From Pandoraea sp. (GTDB lineage Bacteria > Pseudomonadota > Gammaproteobacteria > Burkholderiales > Burkholderiaceae), in assembly GCA_031291335.1 (NCBI GenBank), contig JARLJF010000074.1, positions 1 through 64,000 on the forward strand: 64,000 bases of DNA, read 5' to 3'. The notes beneath the pieces are model-generated. The model saw only the letters and a program-made list of their open reading frames with translations. It was not told the DNA's origin and did not search any database. A program made the translations under genes and the position numbers. This document shows, one piece after another, positions 9,057 to 19,178 of this stretch (position 1 is its first letter; the number at the start of each line of letters is the position of its first letter).

Positions 9057-9872
9057 TCAAACAACAGCGACCGCCTGCATGGCCGAGCGCTGCAGCGCCG
9101 CCTGACGACGCGCCTTCATACGGCGCACCACGATCGGCGTGAGCGAGCCGATCACCACCAACGCAAGCAACAGCGTCGAGACCACCGAAATCACCGGATC
9201 GGCCTGCGTGCGCAAGCTGTCGAACATCTTGCGCGGCAACGTCGAGACATCGCGCCCCGAGATGAACAGCGACACGATCGCTTCGTCAAACGAATGAACG
9301 AACGCGAACATCCCCGCCGCGAGAAAACCCGGACGCAGCACAGGGAACGTCACCAGCCAGAAGGCCTGCAACGGGGTCGCACCGCAATTCGCCGCCGCAC
9401 GCTCCAGCGTCCGGTCGTAGCCCTTGAGGCTCGCCGATAGAATCAGATAGGCGATGGGTGTCGACAGACAGGTGTGCGCAAGAATCACCCCGAGGTACGT
9501 CTGCGTCAGACGCAGCGAACCGAAGTAATAGAAGTAACCCAGCGCGACCACGATGTTCGGCACGGTCAGCGGCAGCAAAATCAACAGACTGCCAAACGCA
9601 CGGCCACGGAATTCATAACGCACCAGCGCGAACGCGGCCGGAATGACCAGCGCCAGCGTGAGCGCCGCCGTACCCAAACCGATGAGCAGACTGTTGATCG
9701 CAGGGCCTGTCCAGGTCGGATCGGCGAAGAAGGCCGAGTAGTACTGCATCGACCATGCCGGCGGCGGAAACCGGAACGATTCCGAGGCCGAGAACGACAT
9801 CGGGATCACGACCAGTAGCGGCGCGCCGATCAGGATCGCCATGATGACGGCAAAGCACTTGAGCGCCTTCAT
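9057..9872 (-). CDS. ABC transporter inner-membrane permease, PotC-like
   Basis: A 271-residue permease with about six hydrophobic helices. The cytoplasmic coupling loop is the EAA motif, here ERAAANCGATPLQAFWLVTFP. It pairs with the upstream PotB-like permease to form the membrane channel. Its start overlaps the stop of that permease by four bases (9869-9872), showing translational coupling. It probably acts with the ATPase encoded 34 bases downstream. Family resemblance is to the polyamine/2-aminoethylphosphonate group; the substrate remains open. Confidence 0.92.
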   Translation of the reverse strand: MKALKCFAVIMAILIGAPLLVVIPMSFSASESFRFPPPAWSMQYYSAFFADPTWTGPAINSLLIGLGTAALTLALVIPAAFALVRYEFRGRAFGSLLILLPLTVPNIVVALGYFYYFGSLRLTQTYLGVILAHTCLSTPIAYLILSASLKGYDRTLERAAANCGATPLQAFWLVTFPVLRPGFLAAGMFAFVHSFDEAIVSLFISGRDVSTLPRKMFDSLRTQADPVISVVSTLLLALVVIGSLTPIVVRRMKARRQAALQRSAMQAVAVV

Positions 9873-10696
9873 TTGCCTTTGCTCCAGAGTTTGTCGAGAC
9901 CGAAGAAACGGTTGTAAAGCGCGTACAGACTGAGCGTCGCACAGGCCAGCACCACCGCCATCGCGGAGGCGTCGCCGAAGTTGCCGAACTCCTCCATCTG
10001 CTGACCGATGAGTCCGGCCATCATCTGCTCGCTCGGGCTACCGAGCAGCACCGGCATCACGTAGAAGCCCAGCGAGACGATGAACACCATCGTGCAACCG
10101 TTGACGATGCCCGGCAGCGACAGCGGCAAAAACACCGCACGAAAGGCCGCCAGACGATTCGCCCCAAGATTGGCGGCCGCCTTCACGAGCGCCGGATCAA
10201 TCTTCTTCATGACGGAATACAACGTGATGGTCATAAGCGGGAGCAACGCATGCACCATGCCCAGCGTCGACGAGAATCGGGTGAAGAGCAGCTCCGGCGG
10301 CGTCTCGACGCCCATCGCGCGCAGCAGACCGATGATCGGCCCGCTATTGCCCAGAATGATCATCCACGCGTAGCTGCGCACGAGGAAGCTCGTCCAGTAG
10401 CTCATGCCGACAACGAGCAGAATGCCCGCGCCGAACCGGGCGCTGGCCTGCGTGAGGCAGTACGCCAGCGGATAGCCCAGCGCCAGGCAACACACCGTGA
10501 CGAGCAGCGACGTGAGGAACGTCATGCCGAGCACGCGCAGATAGAACGGGTCGGCGAAGAAGTGCACGTAATTGGCGAAGCCCGGCGTCGGCTCGGTGAA
10601 ACTCAACCAGAGCACCTGCGCGAGCGGCACCAGAAAGAACGCCGCCAGAAACACGCTCAGTGGCGCCAACAACAGATAAGGGCGAAGCTTTTGCAT
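9869..10696 (-). CDS. ABC transporter inner-membrane permease, PotB-like
   Basis: A 275-residue permease with a hydrophobic N-terminal helix, a periplasmic segment of about 35 residues (LWLSFTEPTPGFANYVHFF) and the coupling EAA loop KAAANLGANRLAAFRAVFLP. These are standard for the PotB half of a polyamine-type importer. It begins 15 bases after the binding-protein stop and overlaps the PotC-like permease by four bases, so the operon is tightly packed. Both permeases have nearly the same length as family members, and no damage is visible. Confidence 0.92.
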   Translation of the reverse strand: MQKLRPYLLLAPLSVFLAAFFLVPLAQVLWLSFTEPTPGFANYVHFFADPFYLRVLGMTFLTSLLVTVCCLALGYPLAYCLTQASARFGAGILLVVGMSYWTSFLVRSYAWMIILGNSGPIIGLLRAMGVETPPELLFTRFSSTLGMVHALLPLMTITLYSVMKKIDPALVKAAANLGANRLAAFRAVFLPLSLPGIVNGCTMVFIVSLGFYVMPVLLGSPSEQMMAGLIGQQMEEFGNFGDASAMAVVLACATLSLYALYNRFFGLDKLWSKGK

Positions 10697-10711
10697 GACG
10701 TCAAAGCCCGC

Positions 10712-11779
10712 TCAGCGAACGACGAACTGGTCGAAGCGACGCGACAGTTCGTTCAACTGCGGCCCCATCTTCGCCAGATCCTGCTCGAAGGCGAGCCGGT
10801 AGTTCGCCGGGTAGGTCGGCATGCCCTTGGCTTGCGCTTCAGGAATGTACTGGAACACCCGCTGATCGACCGGACTGTAGTCGGCCTGCATGCAGAATTT
10901 GGCGAGTCGCTCGGCCTTGAGCGCCGACGCCACGAACTGCCACGCCTGCTTCGCACGCGGCGTGCCCTTGGCCACGACCCAATACGCGCGGTCGATCTCC
11001 CCTTGATTCCAGACGAGATCCACCGGCACGTTCTGACGGATCAGCGACAACGCACGGCCGTGCCAGATCGCGATCGCGTTGACTTCGCCGTCGCGCAGCA
11101 ATTGCTGCGATTGCTGGCCCTGGGTCCACCAGACACGCACGTCCTTCTTCAGACGGTCGAACGACTTGAACGCCCGATCCAGATCCATCGGATAGACCTT
11201 GTTCGTCGGCACGCCGTCGGCGAGCAACGCGAGCGGCACAACACGTGCGGCATACCGTTGCAAGCTGCGCGGCCCGGGGAAGCGCTGGGTGTCCCAGAAC
11301 TCGGCCCAGTTCTGCGGACCGCCGTTGGCGAACTTGTCCTTGCGCGACGCAATCACCGTCGCAAACGCATGGGTGGCAACGCCACTCAGATAAGCCTGTC
11401 CCGGCGGCAATTGCTTCATGTCGATGATGCTCGTGTCGATCTTCTCGACGAGACCGGCTTCGACCGCGCGAATCAGTTCGCCGCCGCCCAGCGTCGTGAC
11501 GTCGAACTCATACACGCCCGTGCGCGCCTGTGCTGCGAGCTTGGCGTACGAGACCGGCGACACGGTGCGAATCGGAATCCCCGACTCCTTCGTGAACGGC
11601 TCGAACAGATGCGTGGCGGCCGCCTTCTCCCAATCGCCGCCCCAGGTATTCACAAACAACGGATCGGCAGCACGTGCCGTATGAACGAACGGTGCGCACA
11701 CTGTGGCGCTAGCGGCGGCACCCAGCAATTTGATAACGGACCGGCGACCTGCCGACGGATTCGATGTTTCGTTTTTCAC
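10712..11779 (-). CDS. Periplasmic substrate-binding protein, PotD/PotF-like
   Basis: A 355-residue extracellular solute-binding protein that delivers ligand to the importer. The N-terminus has a twin-arginine look (GRRSVIKLLGAAASATV) and cleavage probably follows ARA|ADPLFVNTWGG, so Tat export is possible. The mature region has the type-2 binding-protein pattern (VNTWGGDWEKA, YEFDVTTLGGGELIRAVEAGLVEKID). It is the first gene of the importer operon and is divergent from the MocR regulator, with about 300 bases of AT-rich spacer between them. Polyamine or aminophosphonate ligands are the family norm; the ligand is not certain here. Confidence 0.9.
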   Translation of the reverse strand: MKNETSNPSAGRRSVIKLLGAAASATVCAPFVHTARAADPLFVNTWGGDWEKAAATHLFEPFTKESGIPIRTVSPVSYAKLAAQARTGVYEFDVTTLGGGELIRAVEAGLVEKIDTSIIDMKQLPPGQAYLSGVATHAFATVIASRKDKFANGGPQNWAEFWDTQRFPGPRSLQRYAARVVPLALLADGVPTNKVYPMDLDRAFKSFDRLKKDVRVWWTQGQQSQQLLRDGEVNAIAIWHGRALSLIRQNVPVDLVWNQGEIDRAYWVVAKGTPRAKQAWQFVASALKAERLAKFCMQADYSPVDQRVFQYIPEAQAKGMPTYPANYRLAFEQDLAKMGPQLNELSRRFDQFVVR

Positions 11780-11824
11780 GTGTTCCTCGCAATCATCTCA
11801 ACGCTCCTGAGGGAGCGATCGGGG

Positions 11825-12059
11825 TGGTACCAATCTGGCGCTTTGCACGTATTAGAATTTAAATTGGTCACATCAAATAGTGCCGATCAATTAATGTTTG
11901 ATGGGGCCAATTTTCGAGCAACGAACTCGGGTAATCCCTGCTTGCGCCTTATTTTTCTGATGTTTTGGCACTATCGTGCAGTATTATCCGCCGGTGACAT
12001 GGCTGTTATGTCGATTTTTTGCACCTCAATGGTGCAATTGCTCTTAATGTGGGGCCAAT
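11825..12059. promoter_or_regulatory. Divergent control region with repeated GGxxCCAAT elements
   Basis: The 302-base spacer between the importer operon and the MocR gene is AT-rich. It holds several copies of a CCAAT-type element: GGTACCAAT (11826-11834), its inverse ATTGGTCAC (11863-11871), GGGGCCAAT (11903-11911) and GGGGCCAAT (12051-12059). The last two are each preceded by TTAATGT, at 11891 and 12044. MocR-type regulators usually bind direct repeats in exactly this position, so these are good operator candidates. A small hairpin, GCACC-TCAAT-GGTGC, is at 12021-12035. Confidence 0.55.
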
Positions 12060-12081
12060 CGCGCTCCGAGGTGCCGCTTTC

Positions 12082-13548
12082 ATGCAGATTTTGCTGTCCG
12101 ATCTAATCCTTCAGCATCTCGAACCGAACGCGGAAATCCCGCGCAACCGGCAGCTTTACAACATCGTGCGGGCGTCCATTCTCGATGGACGACTGCCGGG
12201 TGGCACGCGGCTGCCGGCCTCACGCGACCTGGCGCACGAACTCTCGATCTCGCGCAATACCGTGCTCTATGCATACGAGCAGTTGCGCGCCGAAGGCTAT
12301 GTCCGCTCGCGCACGGGCGACGGCACCTTCGTCACCGATGCCATTCCGGAAGAGTCGATGGCGACCCGGCCCGGGCGCGCACCCGACGTGCCGCCCGATG
12401 CCGAAGTCACGCTCTCGCAGCGCGGGCGCGGACTCATCATGGATGCGCGTGCGTCGCGACGTCAGGCGGGCGCGTTCATGCCCGGCGTGCCCGATCTCGA
12501 AGCGTTTCCGCTCAAGCAATGGACACGCCTCGTCGAGCGTCACTGGCGTCGGCGCACGCCCGAGAACCTCACTTATGGATACGGCGGCGGTCATCCGGCA
12601 CTCAAGAAAGCCCTGGCGCAGCATCTGCGCAGCGCGCGCTCGGTCGAGTGCGAGCCGGAGCAGATCATCATCACGGAAGGGATTCACCAGGCGATCCACC
12701 TGTGTGTGCAGATGCTGACTGACGTGCGTCATCGCGCGTGGGTGGAAGACCCCGGCTACTGGGGAATTCACAAAGTGCTGCAGGCGTATGGAGTCGAGAC
12801 GATCTCGATTCCGGTTGACGGCGAAGGGCTGAACCCATCACCGGCCGACTGGCGCAAGCCGCCGAGACTGATCTTCGTCACGCCGTCGCATCAATATCCG
12901 CTGGGCCATGTGATGTCGCTCGCGCGGCGCAGGCAGTTGCTGCAATATGCGCGCAAGCACGACGCGTGGATCGTCGAGGACGACTACGACAGCGAATTCC
13001 GTTACGCCGGGCGGCCGATTGCGTCGTTGCAAGGGCTCGAATCGGGCGCGCGCGTGCTGTATGTCGGCACCTTCAGCAAGACGCTGTTCCCGGGCTTGCG
13101 TATCGGCTATCTCGTCGTGCCCAAGGCGATGGTGGAACCCCTGCAACTGGGCCTCGCCGAACTGTATCGCGAGGGCCGCTGGATGGAACAGGCGGTGCTG
13201 GCCGACTTCATCGGCGAAGGGTATTATTCCGCGCACATTCGCCGTATGAGACTCACGTACGGACGACGCCGCGCGCTGCTGCAAGACGCCATCCGGCGCC
13301 ATATGGGCGACGCGCGGCTGATCTCGGCCGACAGCAATGCGGGGCTGCATCTGACAGTACGGCTGCCGCCGGAGGTCGACGACGTGTCGCTATCGGCGCG
13401 CGCGCAGGAAGTCGGTCTGATTGCCCTGCCGCTATCCCGCTATTATCTGGAGCAACCACCGTTGCAGGGACTTGTCCTCGGCTATGGTTGCGTTCCCGAT
13501 GAAGCGATTGAACCGTCGCTCGCCAAGCTCGCGTCGCTGCTGACCTGA
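12082..13548 (+). CDS. MocR-family (GntR plus aminotransferase) transcription regulator
   Basis: A 488-residue fusion of an N-terminal winged helix (about residues 10-90: LPASRDLAHELSISRNTV then LRAEGYVRSRTGDGTFV) and a class-I aminotransferase-like domain. The PLP lysine is expected in GTFSKTLFPGLRIGY, and DDYDSEF carries the cofactor aspartate. MocR proteins sense PLP or an amine adduct and activate or repress a neighbouring operon. The start at 12082 has GAGGTG upstream; the frame extends 21 codons further but without a better signal. It is divergent from a polyamine-type importer, so it probably controls that uptake. A role in PLP synthesis (PdxR) is less likely because no pdxST genes are here. 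Confidence 0.9.
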   Translation: MQILLSDLILQHLEPNAEIPRNRQLYNIVRASILDGRLPGGTRLPASRDLAHELSISRNTVLYAYEQLRAEGYVRSRTGDGTFVTDAIPEESMATRPGRAPDVPPDAEVTLSQRGRGLIMDARASRRQAGAFMPGVPDLEAFPLKQWTRLVERHWRRRTPENLTYGYGGGHPALKKALAQHLRSARSVECEPEQIIITEGIHQAIHLCVQMLTDVRHRAWVEDPGYWGIHKVLQAYGVETISIPVDGEGLNPSPADWRKPPRLIFVTPSHQYPLGHVMSLARRRQLLQYARKHDAWIVEDDYDSEFRYAGRPIASLQGLESGARVLYVGTFSKTLFPGLRIGYLVVPKAMVEPLQLGLAELYREGRWMEQAVLADFIGEGYYSAHIRRMRLTYGRRRALLQDAIRRHMGDARLISADSNAGLHLTVRLPPEVDDVSLSARAQEVGLIALPLSRYYLEQPPLQGLVLGYGCVPDEAIEPSLAKLASLLT

Positions 13549-13602
13549 CACACGACGCCGCGCTTGGCGAGCCCGATCCCTCCCGACTCCGATGGATGTT
13601 GC

Positions 13603-14406
13603 GTGAACAAGAAGTCCAACCTGACTGCCGACGACGACAGCATTGCCAGCGGGAAGCCCGACGATGAAGGCGGCGTGCGCCCCCTGTCGTCCGCGCTCAA
13701 GACGCTCGAGGTACTCGACGTACTGGGCGCGTCCGATTCCCCCATGCGACTCATCGATCTGGCGCGTACGGTGGATGGCAGCCGTGCCACCGTCTATCAG
13801 CGGCTGCTTACGCTCGTGCGGGCAGGCTGGGTGGAACTCACCCATGATGGTCTGTACCGCCTGAGCCTGCATGCCGCGCGCGTGGGCGATGCGGCGCTCG
13901 CGCACGCGAGTCTCGGCGACCGAGCCGAAGCCGTGTTGCGTCAATTGGCGGACACCACAGGTGAGACCGCCTCACTGGCGGTGGTCGACGATGGATTGAT
14001 CCGGATTGCGCGCCGTGCGGAGCCCCATGGCGTGCTCAAGGCGGAATTGCGTGTGGGTGCGGTTCTCACGCTGGACGGCAGTGCGTCCGGGCGCATTCTT
14101 GCCGCCTTCTCGCCGCAAGGCACGCTCGACGCGCTAGTGCGCGCGGGCGGTGTGCTGGCCGACCGGCACGTGATCGAAGCGGCGCGTCAGACCGGGTACG
14201 CCACCTCCAGTCAGCGCGACATGCCGGACGTCATGGCAGTGGCAGTCCCCGTGGACGATGCCCAGCAGCAATGCTACGCCGCGCTGTCATTGGTCGGTCC
14301 GGTCTCACGATTTGATGCCCAGGCGCTGCTCGGCCCATTACGCGAGGCTGCCGCGGAACTCACCGCGATGCATCAGCGTCAGCACATCGACATACGCCGC
14401 CCCTGA
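13603..14406 (+). CDS. IclR-family transcription regulator
   Basis: A 267-residue regulator. A winged helix spans about residues 30-85 (MRLIDLARTVDGSRATVYQ then LVRAGWVELTHDGLYRLS), and an IclR effector domain follows, with DTTGETASLAV and ASGRILAAF. I start it at the GTG at 13603, which has GGATG upstream; a TTG at 13564 is the alternative. It is 54 bases after the MocR gene on the same strand, so co-transcription is possible. No clear target operon is adjacent: the nearest minus-strand gene converges on it. IclR proteins commonly control aromatic or small-acid catabolism; the ligand is unknown. Confidence 0.87.
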   Translation: MNKKSNLTADDDSIASGKPDDEGGVRPLSSALKTLEVLDVLGASDSPMRLIDLARTVDGSRATVYQRLLTLVRAGWVELTHDGLYRLSLHAARVGDAALAHASLGDRAEAVLRQLADTTGETASLAVVDDGLIRIARRAEPHGVLKAELRVGAVLTLDGSASGRILAAFSPQGTLDALVRAGGVLADRHVIEAARQTGYATSSQRDMPDVMAVAVPVDDAQQQCYAALSLVGPVSRFDAQALLGPLREAAAELTAMHQRQHIDIRRP

Positions 14407-14429
14407 GATTCTTCGGCAGGCGCTCGCGT

Positions 14430-15071
14430 CTATTCGGCCGCGGGAGTGCTTGCCGGTGAAGCCGTCGGGGCCTGCGATGCGGCGGGGGCCGAAGCTGCCG
14501 CGTCCTGCGCCGCCCCCAAACCATTCGTCTGCCCTCGCGCCGCGATGCGCCGGTCGAAAAACGCGGCGAGCGTCGGGTCGTTCACTTTGAGATCGAACTG
14601 AAGGTCGTCGACGGCGTTGAAATACCCGTCGCACAAGCCGGCTTTCTCGGCCTCGGTCGGTTGGTCGTCGATGCTGCGCGCGTACACAACGAACTGACGC
14701 TCGACCAGCATGGGCAACTGCGTCTGCAACAGGTCGTCGAAACGTTGCCGTGCCAGACTGTCGGTGTAGGTGGCCTGCAATTCGGCGCGTACCCGGCGGC
14801 CTTCCGCGAGATAGTCACGGTGACGGGCTTGCCACGCACGCAACGCCGCATTGCCGTGTGCCCGGGTCGGCTCACCGTAGAGGCCGCACTTCTGCACGAG
14901 CCGCTCCAGCACCCGCCCCACCCCTTCGGGCGACGCAATCGCCGCGCCCATCAGTTCGGCATCGTTCTTGTATTGCGGCGGCTGCGCGAGCGCCATCGCC
15001 GTCCACACGACACCCGCGCCTGCCAGTGCACAGGCGAGCAGGCGTCGCAATGCTTCGCCACGTAGGATCAT
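14430..15071 (-). CDS. Predicted secreted protein of unknown function
   Basis: A protein of about 213 residues with a signal peptide (RLLACALAGAGVVWTAMALA|QPPQY), so it is probably periplasmic. The mature part is helical and ends in a low-complexity Ala/Pro/Ser tail (AASAPAASQAPTASPAS). I start it at 15071, with GAG six bases upstream; an ATG two codons earlier is equally possible, and the frame runs open to 15167. I do not recognise a family. It has two cysteines (QKCGLYG and AGLCDG) that could form a disulfide in the periplasm. It is convergent with the IclR gene and has no obvious operon partner. Confidence 0.7.
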   Translation of the reverse strand: MILRGEALRRLLACALAGAGVVWTAMALAQPPQYKNDAELMGAAIASPEGVGRVLERLVQKCGLYGEPTRAHGNAALRAWQARHRDYLAEGRRVRAELQATYTDSLARQRFDDLLQTQLPMLVERQFVVYARSIDDQPTEAEKAGLCDGYFNAVDDLQFDLKVNDPTLAAFFDRRIAARGQTNGLGAAQDAAASAPAASQAPTASPASTPAAE

Positions 15072-15224
15072 CACCATCTCAAAGGGATGGCGGGCTCGGA
15101 CGGCCACGCTCTCAGAGATATCGCATCGGCCACGACGTCGATGGCTGCATCTTAGCCGATGTGACACCGGGACGTGCCGCAGCCGTGAGACGCGGCCCGC
15201 GATCGGACGAACGTCAGAGGGATA

Positions 15225-16163
15225 TCAAACCGACGTCGCGACCGGGCAAGCCTCCGGCCCGAGTTTCGCCACCATATGACGTACGAAATCCTCAAGCTTC
15301 GACGACACATAGCGTCCGGCCAGATGCACGAGATGCATCGGCTCGCTCAGTTGCGCATCGGCCTCTAGCACGCGCACTAGCCGCCCCGCCTGCACCTCGG
15401 GGGCGAGCAGATACTCCGGCAGCAGCGCAATGCCCATGCCGTGCACCGCCGCCTGCAATTGCGCGAGCGGATTGTGAGCGATGAGTCGTGCGTCACGAAC
15501 GGCACCGCCGCTCGCTCCCGCCTCGGTAAACAGCCAGCGGCCCAACACGTCGTCGTAACGGAACCCCAGGCAATCGTGCCCGGCCAGATCGGCGGGCTGG
15601 CGGGGCACCCCGCGCCGCGCGAGATAGTCCGGCGACGCGCACGCCACGCGCGTGACACCGCGCAAGGTGTGCGCCACGAGCCCTGGCTCGGGGTTCCCGC
15701 CCGCCTGAAAGGCCGCGTGAATCCCCTCCTCCTCGAGATCGACCGCGCGATCCTTGAGCGCGAGATCGAGTGCGACATCCGGATGCAGTTGCAGATACTC
15801 GGCAAAGATCGGCATGAGCAGATGCGAGCCCACGGTCGTCGGCGCGCTCACACGAAGCTGACCGACCGGCCGTGAAATCGCCGTCGACATCGACGATCCC
15901 GCAGGCCCGGTGTCACCCAGCGCGTCGGCGTTCTCCACCCGCGCCAGCACTTCGGCACACTCGGTGAAGTACCGCTCGCCGAGTTCGGTCGGCACCTGAC
16001 GCCGCCCGCTACGCCGCAGCAGTGGCTGCCCGAGGCGCGCCTCGAGCACCTGCACATGACGCGCCGCCGTCACCGCCGACATGCCGCAAGCCGCCGCGCC
16101 GGCCGACAGACTGCCGGCGCGCACGACCTGCACGAACACCTCCATGCATTTGAGGCGATCCAT
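15225..16163 (-). CDS. LysR-family transcription regulator
   Basis: A 312-residue LysR-type regulator with the N-terminal helix-turn-helix (LSAGAAACGMSAVTAARHVQ, then LEARLGQPLLRRSGRR) and a type-2 periplasmic-binding-like effector domain. It starts only two bases after the cyoD stop, on the same strand, with no terminator between them. It is therefore probably the fifth gene of the cyo transcript, an unusual place for a LysR gene, which is normally divergent from its target. Whether it controls cyo or a distant target cannot be told. Its ligand is unknown. Confidence 0.9.
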   Translation of the reverse strand: MDRLKCMEVFVQVVRAGSLSAGAAACGMSAVTAARHVQVLEARLGQPLLRRSGRRQVPTELGERYFTECAEVLARVENADALGDTGPAGSSMSTAISRPVGQLRVSAPTTVGSHLLMPIFAEYLQLHPDVALDLALKDRAVDLEEEGIHAAFQAGGNPEPGLVAHTLRGVTRVACASPDYLARRGVPRQPADLAGHDCLGFRYDDVLGRWLFTEAGASGGAVRDARLIAHNPLAQLQAAVHGMGIALLPEYLLAPEVQAGRLVRVLEADAQLSEPMHLVHLAGRYVSSKLEDFVRHMVAKLGPEACPVATSV

Positions 16164-16165
16164 GG

Positions 16166-16537
16166 TCAGTCGCGCAGCTTTGCCCGCTCGATGGACATGT
16201 GCGTCGGCATCATGTTGGTGTTGGCGTTATGCATCACCCAGAGCGAGCCCGCGACAATGATCGCGATCAACCCTGCGGTACACAGGAAGATCACCGAGTT
16301 CTGACGCTGGCTGCGCTTCGCGCCAATGTGCAGGAAGTACACCAGTTGCACGACCAGTTGCGCCACGCACAGCACGACGATGGTCACCAACCCCATTCCC
16401 GCCGGCACCAGCTTGAGCATGACCGCGCCGAACGACGCGAACGTCAGCACCAGCGAGAGGAAGAAGCCGATGACGTAATCGCGCAGGTGACTTTGCGAGG
16501 CATACGCCGCATGGTCGTGGACTTGAGCGCTCGTCAT
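16166..16537 (-). CDS. cyoD: Cytochrome o ubiquinol oxidase subunit IV
   Basis: A 123-residue inner-membrane protein with three hydrophobic helices ([19 protein letters not shown], then [20 protein letters not shown], then [21 protein letters not shown]). Length and pattern fit CyoD, the small subunit that helps assemble the copper B site. The start at 16537 overlaps the cyoC stop by four bases. It has no cofactor ligands of its own, as expected. Confidence 0.93.
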   Translation of the reverse strand: MTSAQVHDHAAYASQSHLRDYVIGFFLSLVLTFASFGAVMLKLVPAGMGLVTIVVLCVAQLVVQLVYFLHIGAKRSQRQNSVIFLCTAGLIAIIVAGSLWVMHNANTNMMPTHMSIERAKLRD

Positions 16538-17169
16538 ACGAACTCCCGCAGATAGACGAAGGTGAAGACACAGATCCAGACGAGGTCCAGAAAGTGCCAG
16601 AACAGGCTGAGACATTGCAGACGGCGGCGCACCACGGCGTCGAAGCCGAAGCGGCCGATCTGATGGATCATCACGACGAGCCACAACAGACCACAGGTCA
16701 CGTGAAGGCCGTGCGTGCCCACGAGCGTGAAGAACGCCGACAGGAACGCGCTGCGTCCCGGGCCCGCGCCTTCGTGGAGCAATGCCGAGAACTCATAGAC
16801 TTCCATGGCGACGAAGGCCGCGCCGAGCGCGAACGTCACCCACAGCCAGCGCTGGACGATGGCCTCGTTGCCCGGACGCATCGACAGCGACGCGAGACCG
16901 AACGTGAAGCTCGAGAGCAGCAGCAGCATGGTCTCGCCGAGCACGAACGGCAGCTCGAAAAGCTCGCGGCCAGTCGGCCCGCCGGCCGTGTTCTGAACGA
17001 GTACACCGAAGGTGGCGAACAGCACGCAGAAGATGAGACAGTCGCTCATCAGGTAGATCCAGAAACCAAGCGTCGTGGTGACGCCGGTGTCGTGATGACC
17101 GTGAGCGTGATCGTTGGCCGACGCCGCAGCGCCGTGCCCGTGATGGGAATGAACGGATGCCGAGGACAT
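16534..17169 (-). CDS. cyoC: Cytochrome o ubiquinol oxidase subunit III
   Basis: A 211-residue protein of the heme-copper oxidase subunit III family with five helices. The first helix is [19 protein letters not shown]. The N-terminus has a short His-rich stretch ([10 protein letters not shown] and HAHGHHDTG) that could bind metal but is not part of the enzyme core. The [14 protein letters not shown] segment is typical of the family. It overlaps cyoD by four bases and cyoB by one base. Confidence 0.95.
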   Translation of the reverse strand: MSSASVHSHHGHGAAASANDHAHGHHDTGVTTTLGFWIYLMSDCLIFCVLFATFGVLVQNTAGGPTGRELFELPFVLGETMLLLLSSFTFGLASLSMRPGNEAIVQRWLWVTFALGAAFVAMEVYEFSALLHEGAGPGRSAFLSAFFTLVGTHGLHVTCGLLWLVVMIHQIGRFGFDAVVRRRLQCLSLFWHFLDLVWICVFTFVYLREFV

Positions 17170-19175
17170 CAGGCGGCCTTTTGCAGGGATTGACGCGCAG
17201 GAAGCGCTGCACGCAGGTCGGCAAAGCGGGCGTTTTCGATACGCTCCACTTCAGCCGCCGGCACGTAGTAATCGACGTCGCGGTCGTAGGTGCGCCACAG
17301 GAAGACGGCGAGCGTGGCAATCAGGCTCGCGCCGGCCAGCCACCAGATGTGCCACACGAGCGCGAAGCACATGACACCGCTGAAGACCGAGACGAGGAAC
17401 CCGGTGCCGGTGTTGCGCGGCATATGGATGTCTTCGTATTGCTTGGGCTCGCGCCACGCGAGGCCGCGCTCTTTGTCGTCCCAGTGCTGCTCGAGCGAGT
17501 CGATGTGCGGCACATGCGCGAAGTTATAGAACGGCGCCGGCGACGACGTTGCCCACTCCAGGCTGCGCGCGTCCCACGGATCGCCCGTCAGGTCACGGTT
17601 GGCATTGCGCTCGCGAATGCTCACGACAAGTTGAACGATGAACGACAGAATGCCCAGACCGATCACGGCCGCGCCAACGGCGGCGACGATCAGATACGGC
17701 TGCCAGTCGGCCTGTACGTAGTGGTTCATGCGACGCGTCATACCCTTGAAGCCCAGCACGTACAGCGGCATGAAAGCCAGATAGAACCCCACCAGCCAGC
17801 AGGTGAACGAGATCTTTCCCCAGCGCTCGTTGAGCGTGAAACCGAACACTTTCGGGAACCAGAACGTGATGCCGGCAAGGCACCCGAACACCACGCCGCC
17901 GATGATGACGTTGTGGAAGTGGGCCACAAGGAACAGCGAGTTGTGCAGCACGAAGTCGGCCCCCGGCACGGCGAGCAGCACACCGGTCATGCCGCCAATG
18001 GCAAACGTCACCATGAAACCGATGGTCCAGAGCGTGGACGAGTGGTATCGAATGCGCCCCTGATACATGGTGAACAGCCAGTTGAACAGCTTCACACCGG
18101 TGGGGATCGAGATGATGGTGGTCATGATCCCGAAGAACGCGTTGACGTTTGCCCCGGAGCCCATGGTAAAGAAATGGTGCAGCCACACGAAGAACGACAG
18201 AATGCCGATCGACGAGGTGGCGTAGACCATGGACTTGTAGCCGAACAGGGGCTTGCGCGAGAACGTGGCGATGATTTCAGAGAACGCGCCGAATGCCGGC
18301 AGAATCAGGATATACACCTCGGGGTGACCCCAGATCCAGATGAGGTTCACGTACATCATGGCGTTGCCGCCCAGCTCGTTCGTGAAGAAGTGCATGCCGA
18401 GATAACGATCGGCGGTCAGCAGCGCGAGCGTGGCGGTCAGCACCGGGAACACGGCGACGATGAGGATGTTGGTGATGAGCGCGGTCCACGTGAACACGGG
18501 CATCTTCATCAGGTTCATGCCGGGCGCACGCATGCGCAGGATGGTGACGATGAAGTTGATGCCGGTCAGCGTGGTGCCCAACCCGGATATCTGTAGCGAC
18601 CAGATGTAGTAATCCACCCCGACGGTCGGGCTATACCCCAACTCGGAGAGCGGCGGATACGCGACCCAGCCGGTGGCGGCGAAGTCGCCCACGAACATGG
18701 ACATCATGACCAGCACAGCGCCCATGGCGGAGAGCCAGAACGACAGGGAGTTCACGAACGGGAAGGCCACGTCGCGCGCACCGATCTGCAACGGCACGAT
18801 CACGTTCATCAGGCCAAGCACGAGCGGTGTGGCCACGAAGAAGATCATGATGACGCCGTGCGCCGTGAAGATCTGATCGTAGTGATGCGGTGGCAGGTAG
18901 CCCGCTTCGCCGCCGGCGGCGACCGCCTGCTGTGCGCGCATCATGATGGCGTCGGCAAAGCCGCGCAGCATCATGATCAGCGCGAGCACGATGTACATCA
19001 CGCCAATGCGCTTGTGGTCGACGGAGGTGATCCACTCTGTCCAGAGGTAGCCCCACTTCCGGTAGTACGTGATGGCGCCGAGAAGCGCCGCGCCACCCAT
19101 CAGCACCACGGCAAGCGTGCCCATGATGATGGGCTCGTGCAGCGGAATGGCGTCGAGATCGAGTTTTCCGAACAT
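17169..19175 (-). CDS. cyoB: Cytochrome o ubiquinol oxidase subunit I, catalytic
   Basis: A 668-residue heme-copper oxidase subunit that reduces oxygen to water while pumping protons. Ligands are visible: the low-spin heme histidine in [11 protein letters not shown], the copper B histidine and cross-linked tyrosine in WGHPEVYIL, the copper B pair in WLHHFFTMG, and the high-spin/low-spin heme pair in FLVAHFHNV. Length matches Escherichia coli CyoB. It starts three bases after the cyoA stop. No cyoE (heme O synthase) gene is in this window, so heme O must be made from another locus. Confidence 0.97.
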   Translation of the reverse strand: MFGKLDLDAIPLHEPIIMGTLAVVLMGGAALLGAITYYRKWGYLWTEWITSVDHKRIGVMYIVLALIMMLRGFADAIMMRAQQAVAAGGEAGYLPPHHYDQIFTAHGVIMIFFVATPLVLGLMNVIVPLQIGARDVAFPFVNSLSFWLSAMGAVLVMMSMFVGDFAATGWVAYPPLSELGYSPTVGVDYYIWSLQISGLGTTLTGINFIVTILRMRAPGMNLMKMPVFTWTALITNILIVAVFPVLTATLALLTADRYLGMHFFTNELGGNAMMYVNLIWIWGHPEVYILILPAFGAFSEIIATFSRKPLFGYKSMVYATSSIGILSFFVWLHHFFTMGSGANVNAFFGIMTTIISIPTGVKLFNWLFTMYQGRIRYHSSTLWTIGFMVTFAIGGMTGVLLAVPGADFVLHNSLFLVAHFHNVIIGGVVFGCLAGITFWFPKVFGFTLNERWGKISFTCWLVGFYLAFMPLYVLGFKGMTRRMNHYVQADWQPYLIVAAVGAAVIGLGILSFIVQLVVSIRERNANRDLTGDPWDARSLEWATSSPAPFYNFAHVPHIDSLEQHWDDKERGLAWREPKQYEDIHMPRNTGTGFLVSVFSGVMCFALVWHIWWLAGASLIATLAVFLWRTYDRDVDYYVPAAEVERIENARFADLRAALPARQSLQKAA

Positions 19176-19178
19176 GAC

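Noticed and set aside
17157-18596. 479-codon open frame antisense to cyoB
   Set aside because: It is the complement of a clear catalytic subunit; its product has no family pattern and is rich in Arg/His/Gln as expected of a shadow in GC-rich DNA.
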